A stretch of DNA of 18,283 bases from an uncultured Eubacteriales bacterium (GTDB taxonomy: Bacteria; Bacillota; Clostridia; Christensenellales; CAG-138), in the NCBI GenBank assembly GCA_900545265.1, contig UQYI01000032.1, forward strand, positions 1 through 18,283, in the 5' to 3' direction. Numbering within the stretch: the first letter of the stretch is position 1; each line of letters begins with the position of its first letter. The position numbers and the translations under genes were made by a program. Positions 1 through 6,570 of this stretch are shown piece by piece. The notes beneath the pieces are model-generated. The model searched no databases and was not told the origin of the DNA. It worked only from the letters and a program-made list of their open reading frames with translations.

Positions 1-95
1 TTATCCCCAACGTTATCGGCCTCGTCGCCTGCACGGGACTCGTGGTGTCTGCTACTCACTTCGGCAAGAAGGATGAGCTGAAAGTCGTAGAATAA
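1..95 (+). CDS. C-terminal end of a membrane transporter, probably sodium:alanine symporter (AGCS) family (partial)
   Basis: The frame entering at base 3 is open to a TAA at 93-95 and gives about 30 residues. It begins IPNVIGLVACTG and ends in a charged tail, KKDELKVVE. A hydrophobic helix starting with an IPN motif and ending in a short hydrophilic tail resembles the last transmembrane segment of AGCS (AlsT/DagA-type) Na+/amino-acid symporters, where IPN(L/V)I is common. The body of the gene lies outside the window, so substrate and family are an inference from this fragment only. A strong terminator follows 60 bases downstream, so this is the last gene of its transcript. Confidence 0.5.
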   Translation, partial: IPNVIGLVACTGLVVSATHFGKKDELKVVE

Positions 96-157
96 ACTCG
101 GCTTTATAGGATACTCGCTTCCATCCACCCCATGTATAAAAGCACTTCCATGTTTTC

Positions 158-184
158 AAGCACTCCTTCGGGAGTGCTTTTTTG
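158..184 (+). terminator. Rho-independent terminator after the transporter
   Basis: A perfect 9-bp stem AAGCACTCC / GGAGTGCTT is closed by a TTCG tetraloop and followed by a T run. It lies about 60 bp after the stop at 95. Confidence 0.9.
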
Positions 185-330
185 TGCATGTGGGTGTAAA
201 AAGGCACAGTTCGGGGCATATATCCGGAGAACCTATGCCTGACGAAAGACGAGAGCAGGGGCTTTCGTACGCGGATAAGTTTTTGTATCTCATCTGCATA
301 CAGGGAAATTCTTTTTTTCAAAAACTGTGC
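185..330. other. Intergenic stretch without a convincing gene
   Basis: This lies between two converging terminators. The only structure seen is a 7-bp inverted repeat (ACGAAAG ... CTTTCGT) around 243-270. The one short open frame here has no ribosome binding site and no recognisable protein. Confidence 0.5.
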
Positions 331-367
331 AAAAAGAAAAGCTTCTCTCCTTTGTGGGGGAGAAGCT
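331..367 (-). terminator. Rho-independent terminator of the EamA permease gene
   Basis: On the minus strand, an 11-bp stem (AGCTTCTCCCC / GGAGAGAAGCT, one G-U pair) with a 6-nt loop is followed by TTTTCTTTTT. It begins about 20 bp after the stop codon of the minus-strand permease gene. Confidence 0.85.
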
Positions 368-388
368 AACGTGCCTGTAAGACTTTTT

Positions 389-1282
389 TCAGGAAGGAGA
401 ACCTTCCCGGGGCGTTCCGAGAAGCTGGGAAAGAACCACAGCGGTAAACATGAGTCCGCAGCCGAGCAATTCCCGCCCGGAAAGAGTCTGGTGCAGCAGC
501 AGAGCCCCGCCCAAGGCACCAAACACACTTTCAAAGCTCATCAACAGAGAGGCCAGCGCCGCAGGCAAATGCTTCTGCCCAATGATTTGAATGGTATAGG
601 CTACGCTGCCGGAAAGCACGCCCGCATACAGGATACAATACCAGCTGGGCAGCAAACCCTGCAGGCTGAATCCCTCAAACAGCCCCATGGGCAGTAGTGT
701 ATACAGAGCTACAAACAAAAACTGTACACAGCACAGGGTTAGGGGGTGATAGTCGGCAGCCAGCCGATCGATCATTAGTATCTGCACCGTAAAAGCCAGG
801 GCACAGGCAAAAGTCAGAAGATCCCCTTTGCTGAAGGTCAGATCTCCGGGCTTCAGCGAAAGAAAGTAAAGCCCGCATAAAGCCAGCAGCAGGCATAACC
901 ACAGGGCCGGCCGGGTCTTTTTCCCCAGGAAGAGACCGCCAATGGGGACAAATACAATGTACAGCGCAGTAGTAAAGGCACTTTTGGCTGCCGTTGTATA
1001 TTGTATACCCAGCTGCTGCAGGTTAGTGGCTATGGCCAGCATAAGTCCCAGCAGTGCACCGACGGCCATAAGCTTTTTTCGCTCTTTTTTTGTGGCGGGC
1101 AAAGTCTTTTTCCTGTTGATCAGCACCACAGGCAGCAGGCAAAGTCCGCCTAAGCCCATTCGTACGGCGGTATAAGCATAAGGAAGCATTCCCAGCGTCA
1201 TGGCCTGACTCTGGAACGCAAAGGCCAGGCCCCAGATCAGAGCCCCCAACAGCATTAATAAGGAATATTGCAAACGTTTCAT
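389..1282 (-). CDS. EamA/DMT-superfamily permease (10 predicted TM helices)
   Basis: A 297-residue integral membrane protein of the drug/metabolite transporter superfamily. Two tandem EamA repeats of about five helices each are visible. The first opens with MLLGALIWGLAFAFQSQ, close to the classic EamA N-terminal helix, and the second ends with SFESVFGALGGALLLHQTL, where EamA proteins typically carry an E in the ninth helix. Length is normal for the family (about 290-310). The substrate cannot be predicted. I chose the ATG at 1282 because an almost ideal promoter ends 8 nt upstream; the frame stays open to 1564 but that would run through the promoter. There is no Shine-Dalgarno before the ATG, so the mRNA may be leaderless. 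The gene is monocistronic, divergent from nth, and has its own terminator. Confidence 0.85.
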   Translation of the reverse strand: MKRLQYSLLMLLGALIWGLAFAFQSQAMTLGMLPYAYTAVRMGLGGLCLLPVVLINRKKTLPATKKERKKLMAVGALLGLMLAIATNLQQLGIQYTTAAKSAFTTALYIVFVPIGGLFLGKKTRPALWLCLLLALCGLYFLSLKPGDLTFSKGDLLTFACALAFTVQILMIDRLAADYHPLTLCCVQFLFVALYTLLPMGLFEGFSLQGLLPSWYCILYAGVLSGSVAYTIQIIGQKHLPAALASLLMSFESVFGALGGALLLHQTLSGRELLGCGLMFTAVVLSQLLGTPREGSPS

Positions 1283-1289
1283 GAAGAGG

Positions 1290-1318
1290 ATTCTAACATT
1301 TGTGCTGTAAAATGTCAA
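1290..1318 (-). promoter_or_regulatory. Sigma-A-type promoter of the EamA gene, apparently leaderless
   Basis: On the minus strand: -35 TTGACA (1313-1318), 17-nt spacer, -10 TAGAAT (1290-1295) preceded by TGT, an extended -10. The expected start of transcription, 7 nt after the -10, is 1283, next to the A of the ATG at 1282. Confidence 0.85.
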
Positions 1319-1458
1319 AGTTCTTCCCGGATTTTGATACCCCTTGTATATGCTGTACACATGCAACTGCAGACGCAATTCGATGCATGCATTTCCGTAC
1401 ACTTCCGGGTACAGCTTCAGAATTAAAAAACTGTTTACGCGTCCAGGCTTCCCTTTCC

Positions 1459-1488
1459 TTGACGGAGGGGGAAAGAGCAGTCTATAAT
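1459..1488 (+). promoter_or_regulatory. Promoter of the nth-obgE-yhbY-gtrA operon
   Basis: -35 TTGACG (1459-1464), 18-nt spacer, -10 TATAAT (1483-1488). Predicted start near 1495, which leaves about 29 nt of leader before the ATG at 1524. Confidence 0.8.
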
Positions 1489-1523
1489 AAAGTATTAAAG
1501 TATGAGGGAAAGTGGGGGTGCCT

Positions 1524-2162
1524 ATGCTTTTGAAGCCGGAAAAATGCCGGGAGGCCCTGGCCATTCTGAAACAAACTTACCCGGAGGCCAAGCCTGCCCT
1601 GCATTTTAGCACGCCGTATGAATTGTTGACGGCCACCATGCTTTCCGCCCAGTGTACGGATAAGATGGTCAACAAGGTCACGGAAGTGCTGTTTGCCAGG
1701 GCAAACACCCCCGAGCAGATGCAGTCCCTTTCTTATGAGGAATTGTGCGGATATATCCACAGCTGCGGTTTTTACCGCATGAAGGCACAGCATATTCTGG
1801 AAACTGCCGGTATTCTGGTGGAGCGTTTCAACGGTGAGGTTCCTTCTGATCGGGAGGATCTGGAAGCGCTTCCGGGTGTAGGGCGCAAAACCGCCAATGT
1901 GGTGCTGAGTAATGCCTTTCACATTCCGGCCATTGCAGTGGATACCCATGTGTTTCGGGTAAGCAACCGTATCGGCCTGGCAGAAGCTTCCACCGTGGAA
2001 AAGACGGAGAAACAGCTTATGGAGCATATTCCCCGGGAGGATTGGAGCGATGCGCATCATTGGCTCATTTATCATGGGCGGCAGGTATGTGCTTCCCAAC
2101 GGCCCAAGTGTCAGAACTGCCCTTTGCAGAGCCTTTGCGACTATTACAATAATAAGAAGTAA
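1524..2162 (+). CDS. nth: Endonuclease III (DNA glycosylase/AP lyase)
   Basis: Base-excision repair enzyme that removes oxidised pyrimidines and cleaves the abasic site. From the ATG at 1524 it is 212 residues (E. coli Nth has 211). Visible: LLSAQ-type helix (TMLSAQCTD); helix-hairpin-helix LPGVGRKTANVV with the catalytic lysine K122; AVDTHVFRV with the catalytic aspartate D140; and a C-terminal 4Fe-4S ligand set C-x6-C-x2-C-x5-C (C189, C196, C199, C205). A GTG at 1512 is in frame and would add four residues. I prefer the ATG because GGGGG at 1514-1518 is well placed as its ribosome binding site, but the choice is not certain. It is the first gene after the promoter, and obgE follows 29 bp later. 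Confidence 0.95.
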   Translation: MLLKPEKCREALAILKQTYPEAKPALHFSTPYELLTATMLSAQCTDKMVNKVTEVLFARANTPEQMQSLSYEELCGYIHSCGFYRMKAQHILETAGILVERFNGEVPSDREDLEALPGVGRKTANVVLSNAFHIPAIAVDTHVFRVSNRIGLAEASTVEKTEKQLMEHIPREDWSDAHHWLIYHGRQVCASQRPKCQNCPLQSLCDYYNNKK

Positions 2163-2191
2163 CGCCGGGAAACCGGGAACAGGAGATATGC

Positions 2192-3463
2192 ATGCAGTTT
2201 TTGGATAAGGTACGTATTGTGATAAAAGCCGGCAGCGGCGGCGATGGCTGTTCTGCCTTTCATCGGGAAAAATTCGTTATGAAGGGCGGCCCTTCCGGTG
2301 GTGACGGAGGCAACGGCGGGAATCTGGTGTTCCGGGCGGATCCCGGTAAGAATACCCTGCTGGAGTTTCGCTATCAGCGCTTTTATCGGGCGGAAAACGG
2401 GGAGAAGGGAAAGGCCAAAATGCAGCGGGGCAAGGACGGAGAAGCACTTGTTATCTCCGTGCCTGTAGGCACAGTAGTGCGGGACGTGCAGACCGGGACC
2501 ATTCTGGCGGATATGTCCGAAGCATATAAAGAGAGAACCGTTCTGAAAGGTGGCCGGGGGGGCAAAGGCAACGCTCGCTATGCTACCCCTACTCATCAGG
2601 CTCCGACTTTTGCACAGAATGGTGTAAAAACCGATGAGCGGGAGGTGGAGCTGGAACTTAAGACCATTGCCGATGCCGGGCTTATCGGACTGCCTTCCGT
2701 AGGTAAAAGCTCTATCCTTTCCGTGCTTACCGCCGCCAAACCAAAGATCGCAGCCTATCATTTTACGACTTTAACGCCCAATCTGGGGGTGGCGGAACAT
2801 AAGGGCCGCAGTTTCGTGCTGGCGGATATTCCCGGCCTGATTGAAGGTGCTGCCGAAGGTGCGGGGCTGGGTCATGACTTTTTGCGGCACATAGAACGCA
2901 CCCGGGTGCTTATTCATGTGCTGGATGCTGCCGGCAGCGAAGGAAGGGATCCTCTGGAGGATTTTGAAAAGATCAACGGGGAACTGGCGAAGTTTTCCGA
3001 AGCTCTGGGGCAGTTGCCTCAGGTGGTGGCCGCCAACAAGATGGATCTTCCCGAAGCACAGGAGCATCTGGCGCGCATCCAGCCGCTGCTGGAGCAGCGG
3101 GGCTACCGGGTATATCCTGTGTCTGCTGCCACGGGAGAGGGTTTTGACGCTCTGCTGGATGGGATCATCGAACTGCTCAGCAAGCTGCCGCCGGTGCTGG
3201 TGTACGAAGAGGAGGAACTGGAACTCAGCCAGACTTATGCGCCTGGCTTTACCCTTCGCCGGGATGACGACGGAGCCTATGTACTGGAGGGCGGGCAGGT
3301 ACAGAAGCTTTTGGATACCACCGATCCAAACAGCCAGGAAAGCATGCGGCGCTTCCAGCAGATACTCATCAAATCCGGCATGATCTCCGCACTACGGGAG
3401 GCCGGAGCAAAAGAGGGAGATACCATTCGCCTGGGCGGCTGGGACTTTGATTTTGTGGAATAA
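2192..3463 (+). CDS. obgE: GTPase Obg/CgtA
   Basis: Essential GTPase that binds the large ribosomal subunit late in assembly and links it to growth and stress signals. 423 residues (B. subtilis Obg 428). Order: glycine-rich OBG fold (about 1-157, with GGPSGGDGGNGG and GGRGGKGN); G domain with P-loop GLPSVGKSS (166-174), switch I FTTLTPNLG (191-199), DIPGLIEGA (212-220), NKMD (282-285) and SAATGEG (311-317); and a C-terminal OCT domain (about 345-423) ending in WDFDFVE. The start ATG at 2192 has AGGAGA 5 nt upstream. It sits between nth and yhbY; the common rplU-rpmA partners are not upstream here. Confidence 0.98.
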   Translation: MQFLDKVRIVIKAGSGGDGCSAFHREKFVMKGGPSGGDGGNGGNLVFRADPGKNTLLEFRYQRFYRAENGEKGKAKMQRGKDGEALVISVPVGTVVRDVQTGTILADMSEAYKERTVLKGGRGGKGNARYATPTHQAPTFAQNGVKTDEREVELELKTIADAGLIGLPSVGKSSILSVLTAAKPKIAAYHFTTLTPNLGVAEHKGRSFVLADIPGLIEGAAEGAGLGHDFLRHIERTRVLIHVLDAAGSEGRDPLEDFEKINGELAKFSEALGQLPQVVAANKMDLPEAQEHLARIQPLLEQRGYRVYPVSAATGEGFDALLDGIIELLSKLPPVLVYEEEELELSQTYAPGFTLRRDDDGAYVLEGGQVQKLLDTTDPNSQESMRRFQQILIKSGMISALREAGAKEGDTIRLGGWDFDFVE

Positions 3464-3499
3464 AACGATGTATACCAATATATACGGAAGGAGATTTTT

Positions 3500-3778
3500 A
3501 TGACCGGTAAAGAACGGGCGGCTCTGCGCAAACAGGCCAATACCATAGACGCTATTTTTCAGATAGGTAAGGAGGGATTGACGGGAGCCCTGCTTCAGGG
3601 GGTAGACGCTGCTTTGGAAAAGCGGGAGCTGGTAAAACTTTCCGTGCTGGAAAGCTGCCAGGAATCGGTGGAGGATGCGGCTCATCGTACGGCGCAGGCG
3701 CTGGAAGCAGAGCTCATTCAGTGCATCGGCCGTAAATTTGTGCTTTACCGCCAGAAAAAGGATGAGGAGCAGGCATGA
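3500..3778 (+). CDS. yhbY: YhbY-type CRM-domain RNA-binding protein
   Basis: A 92-residue single CRS1-YhbY (CRM) domain protein, the usual size. The family binds pre-50S particles and assists ribosome assembly. Visible: N-terminal basic helix (KERAALRKQANT), the GxxG-type loop QIGKEGLTG (22-30), the ELVKLSVLE strand, and the terminal IGRKFVLYR strand typical of YhbY. The start has AAGGAG 6 nt upstream. It is 36 bp downstream of obgE, the conserved obg-yhbY pairing, and its stop overlaps the start of the next gene (ATGA), indicating coupled translation. Confidence 0.93.
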   Translation: MTGKERAALRKQANTIDAIFQIGKEGLTGALLQGVDAALEKRELVKLSVLESCQESVEDAAHRTAQALEAELIQCIGRKFVLYRQKKDEEQA

Positions 3779-4251
3779 AGCAGGAGTTTCTGGAAATCTG
3801 GGGACTGCTGCGCAAATGGAAGTGGCGGGCTCTTCTCTATGAACCTACCGGCAACAGTCTTCTGCAATTTGGCCGGTACCTGATCGTAGGAGGGTCTGCT
3901 TTTGTAGCAGATGCACTGACGCTGCGTCTTGTGGAGCAGTGCGGGGTCTATTACCTGATCGCAGCGGCCGCAGGTTTTCTGGTGGGTGTTACGGTAAACT
4001 ATTTTCTCAGCACCCATCTGGCCTTTGCCGGTATGCAGGCCAGAGTCAGCCGTCAGGCGGAATTGGCGGTGTTTCTGCTGATTTCTCTGCTGGGACTGGG
4101 GCTTACGGAGCTTTTGATGTACTTGTTTACAGATAAACTGGGGCTTCATTATATGCTTTCCAAGGCTGTGGCGGCAGTGATCGTTTTTTTGTGGAATTTC
4201 TTTGCCAAAAAGGTGCTTTACCGGAAGGATACGGCACAGGGGGCAGATTAA
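3775..4251 (+). CDS. GtrA-family membrane protein
   Basis: 158 residues with four predicted TM helices (about 31-52, 57-80, 95-118, 127-145), the architecture and length of the GtrA/DPMS family. Supporting motifs are QFGRYLIVGGSAFVADAL at the first helix, VGVTVNYFLSTHLAFAG between helices 2 and 3, and FLWNFFAKKVLYRK at the C-terminus. Members are thought to help translocate or present lipid-linked sugars for cell-surface polysaccharide modification; the sugar cannot be predicted. The N-terminal 28 residues are cytoplasmic and basic. It overlaps yhbY by 4 nt and is the last gene of the nth-obgE-yhbY operon. No terminator was found after it, so some read-through into cdaA is possible. Confidence 0.88.
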   Translation: MKQEFLEIWGLLRKWKWRALLYEPTGNSLLQFGRYLIVGGSAFVADALTLRLVEQCGVYYLIAAAAGFLVGVTVNYFLSTHLAFAGMQARVSRQAELAVFLLISLLGLGLTELLMYLFTDKLGLHYMLSKAVAAVIVFLWNFFAKKVLYRKDTAQGAD

Positions 4252-4298
4252 AGCCCGCGGCAGTTTTCATGGGGTTGTCACCCTGCGTTCATACTTTG

Positions 4299-4328
4299 AT
4301 GACAATTCCGTCGCACGGATGGTATATT
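4299..4328 (+). promoter_or_regulatory. Promoter of cdaA-cdaR with an inverted repeat over the -35
   Basis: -35 ATGACA (4299-4304), 18-nt spacer, extended -10 TGG-TATATT (4323-4328). Predicted start near 4335. TTGTCA (4275-4280) and TGACAA (4300-4305) form a 6-bp inverted repeat 19 nt apart, the right arm overlapping the -35. Calling this an operator would be speculation. Confidence 0.65.
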
Positions 4329-4342
4329 CTTAATGCTGGATC

Positions 4343-5236
4343 ATGAGGGGGCGGCGCCCTTCAAACTATACAAGAGGCAGGCGAAGCAGTTTGAATTTTT
4401 CCGATCTAATTAAAACCCTGGGCAGTGGTATGACTCAGTTCGGCTGGAATGATCTGCTGGACATTGTGATCATGTCCTTTCTGCTGTATGAGCTGATCGT
4501 ACTCACCAAGGATACCCGGGCTTTCGAGGTACTCAAAGGCGTAGGACTGCTGTTCGTATGCTCGGTGATCAGTCAGCTGCTGAGCCTGTATACCATCAGC
4601 TGGTTTCTGGATTCCATTCTGCAGTCCGGTTCCATTATTATTGTGCTGTTTATCCTCTTTACCCCGGAGATCCGGCGCATACTGGAAAAGCTGGGGCGCA
4701 GCGGCAAACAGATCGGCAAGCTGATCTCCGAAGCCGGTGCTATGGGGGGCGAAAGCAAAGTGGAGGATATGACTGCCACTATCATGCGGCTGTCCAGACG
4801 GCGGGTAGGAGCCCTGATCGTTTTTGAACAGAAAACCGGTCTGGGAGATATTATTTCCACGGGAACAGCGATTGAGGGAATCCTTTCCGGCCCCTTGATC
4901 GAGAATATTTTTGAGCCAAACACGCCCCTTCATGACGGTGCCGTGGTTTGCCGGGGTGCCAATCTGGTGGCGGCAGGGTGTTTTCTGCCGCTTTCGGAAG
5001 AGACGAACGTAGCCAGGGAACTGGGTACCCGGCACAGAGCCGCATTGGGTGTATCTGCCGTCAGCGACTGTGTGGTGCTGGTGGTCAGCGAAGAAACGGG
5101 AGCCGTATCCATGGCACGGGACGGTAAGCTGGTGCGGTATCTGGACCAGCGGGCCATTCAAAATCTGTTCCGCAGTTTGCTGCTGCCCCAAAGCAGCAGG
5201 GGCTTCGGCAGGAGTATCAGAAAGGGGGCAAAGTAA
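4343..5236 (+). CDS. cdaA: Membrane diadenylate cyclase CdaA
   Basis: Makes cyclic di-AMP from two ATP; the product controls potassium, osmotic and cell-wall homeostasis. Up to 297 residues. Three TM helices (about 37-54, 65-85, 95-109), a short linker helix, then the DAC domain with the catalytic DGA (198-200, in NTPLHDGAV) and RHR (230-232, in GTRHRAALG) motifs. The DAC domain looks intact, so it should be active. The start is uncertain: from the ATG at 4343 it carries an Arg-rich N-terminus (RGRR repeated) not usual in CdaA, and the predicted leader is only about 8 nt without a ribosome binding site. A TTG at 4391 would give a more typical N-terminus (NFSDLIKTL). cdaR starts on the base after the stop codon. 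Confidence 0.95.
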   Translation: MRGRRPSNYTRGRRSSLNFSDLIKTLGSGMTQFGWNDLLDIVIMSFLLYELIVLTKDTRAFEVLKGVGLLFVCSVISQLLSLYTISWFLDSILQSGSIIIVLFILFTPEIRRILEKLGRSGKQIGKLISEAGAMGGESKVEDMTATIMRLSRRRVGALIVFEQKTGLGDIISTGTAIEGILSGPLIENIFEPNTPLHDGAVVCRGANLVAAGCFLPLSEETNVARELGTRHRAALGVSAVSDCVVLVVSEETGAVSMARDGKLVRYLDQRAIQNLFRSLLLPQSSRGFGRSIRKGAK

Positions 5237-6502
5237 ATGAAAGCCTTTTTTGCTTCCCTGTGGGAAAAGCTCAAGGGCATGTTTACCAAGAACCTTGGCA
5301 TCAAGATCTCGGCAGTGGTGTTTGCCCTGCTGTTGTGGGCTTATGTGCTGGTGGTGCTCAACCCTGTGCGCACAAAGCTCATCGATAAGGTGCCCATCTC
5401 CCTGGAGGGATATAATGATCTGCTTTCCCGAAATCTGATTCTGGTGGAGCAGGATCTGGGGCAGGCTTCCGTTTCCGTAGAGGCGGCCATTACCAGCCAT
5501 GCCTCGCTGGACGCTTCCCGAATCAACTGTCGTGCCAGCCTTTCTACCATTACGGGGCCGGGTACCTATAAGCTTACGGTGTCTGCCACCACTCAGGGAA
5601 ATTTGGGCACTGTCAGCAAGGTGTCGCCCTCTATCGTGGAAGTAGAGGTGGATAAACTTATCAAAAAGGATATTCCCGTAAAGGTAACCTACGGTGAAAG
5701 CAAGCTGCCGGAGGGGTATGAGATCCTTTCGGAAAACTACAGCACCAGTATCACCGTGGAAGGCGCCGCCAGATTTGTGGAATCCGCCGTCCGGGCGGAA
5801 GCGGTGCTGGATCTGACGGATAAGACCAAAGATATCCGTGAATCCGTAAAGGTGATCTTTTACGATGCCGAAGGGCAGGAGGTCAACGTGGTCACCCGTA
5901 CGGGGGAGACGCCCAGCATATCGGTGTATGTGAGTATTTCTGCTGTAAAGAAGGTGCCTGTGCAGCCCCAGCTGAATCTGCCCGATGAAGAGTATTACGA
6001 CCTTGTCTGGACTTGTATACCTGATACGGTCACCATCTATGGGGATATGAGCGTTCTGGACGGTATAGACGAGATCCTTACGGAAGATATGGTGCTGGAT
6101 GAAAAGCTCTCCGTGCAAACGGTGGAAGGTCAGCTGGTGCTGCCGGAGGGCGTATCTCTTAAGAGCGGCCAGAGCACCCAGGTGAAGGTGACAGTGACGG
6201 TTACCGAAAAGGAAGAAGACAAGGAGCTGATCATACCCGTTCAGTATCTGAATATGCCCGACGGCTTCCATCTGGCGGAAAATGTCCCCTCTTCCGTAAC
6301 GGTTATTGCCCACGGAACCAAAAAACAGCTGAGCCAGCTGGGAGTAGAGAATATTCAGGCCACGGTAGATCTCACCGGCCGGGCGCCGGGTATCCACGAG
6401 GTTATCCCAGTGCTGAAGCTGACCAACCCGCAGATATTCCCCAGCGTCACTCTGCGGCTGAAGGAAAGCTGCATTCGGGTAGATATCATACACGGAAACT
6501 GA
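5237..6502 (+). CDS. cdaR: CdaA regulator CdaR (YbbR-domain protein)
   Basis: A 421-residue membrane-anchored regulator that binds CdaA and tunes c-di-AMP synthesis. N-terminal cytoplasmic basic segment (1-20), one TM helix (about 21-42, GIKISAVVFALLLWAYVLVV), then an extracellular part made of about four YbbR beta-repeats. The repeats can be followed by recurring V-x-V/T-x-x strand patterns ending in Pro/Gly turns, for example KKDIPVKVTYGESKLPEGY and KKVPVQPQLNLPDEEYYD. The length matches three- to four-repeat clostridial homologues. Its ATG directly follows the cdaA stop, and AAAGGGGG just before that stop provides the ribosome binding site, so translation is probably coupled. A strong terminator follows 14 bp after the stop. 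Confidence 0.94.
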   Translation: MKAFFASLWEKLKGMFTKNLGIKISAVVFALLLWAYVLVVLNPVRTKLIDKVPISLEGYNDLLSRNLILVEQDLGQASVSVEAAITSHASLDASRINCRASLSTITGPGTYKLTVSATTQGNLGTVSKVSPSIVEVEVDKLIKKDIPVKVTYGESKLPEGYEILSENYSTSITVEGAARFVESAVRAEAVLDLTDKTKDIRESVKVIFYDAEGQEVNVVTRTGETPSISVYVSISAVKKVPVQPQLNLPDEEYYDLVWTCIPDTVTIYGDMSVLDGIDEILTEDMVLDEKLSVQTVEGQLVLPEGVSLKSGQSTQVKVTVTVTEKEEDKELIIPVQYLNMPDGFHLAENVPSSVTVIAHGTKKQLSQLGVENIQATVDLTGRAPGIHEVIPVLKLTNPQIFPSVTLRLKESCIRVDIIHGN

Positions 6503-6516
6503 TACAAAATGCCCAT

Positions 6517-6549
6517 GGGGGCTGCCGCATACCCGGCGGCCCCCTTTTT
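6517..6549 (+). terminator. Rho-independent terminator between cdaR and the FAD dehydrogenase
   Basis: 11-bp stem GGGGGCTGCCG / CGGCGGCCCCC (one G-U pair), 6-nt loop, then TTTTT. It ends 21 bp before the next start codon, leaving little room for a separate promoter. Confidence 0.9.
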
Positions 6550-6570
6550 GCGGTCAGGAAAGGAAGAAAA

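Noticed and set aside
158..184. CIRCE-like heat-shock operator (AGCACTC ... GAGTGCT)
   Set aside because: The arms resemble CIRCE, but the spacer is about 6 nt instead of 9, a T run follows, and it lies after a gene. It is a terminator.
184..369. Small 61-codon plus-strand open frame after the first terminator
   Set aside because: It starts at the edge of the terminator, has no ribosome binding site, and ends inside the opposing terminator.
1283..1564. 94-residue N-terminal extension of the EamA permease
   Set aside because: The extension would overlap both the permease promoter and the divergent nth promoter and start; it has no membrane or permease features.
4406..6493. Long minus-strand open frame (about 695 codons) opposite cdaA-cdaR
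   Set aside because: It is wholly antisense to two well-supported genes, its translation is His/Gln-rich low-quality sequence, and no promoter or ribosome binding site was seen. It is a shadow of codon bias.
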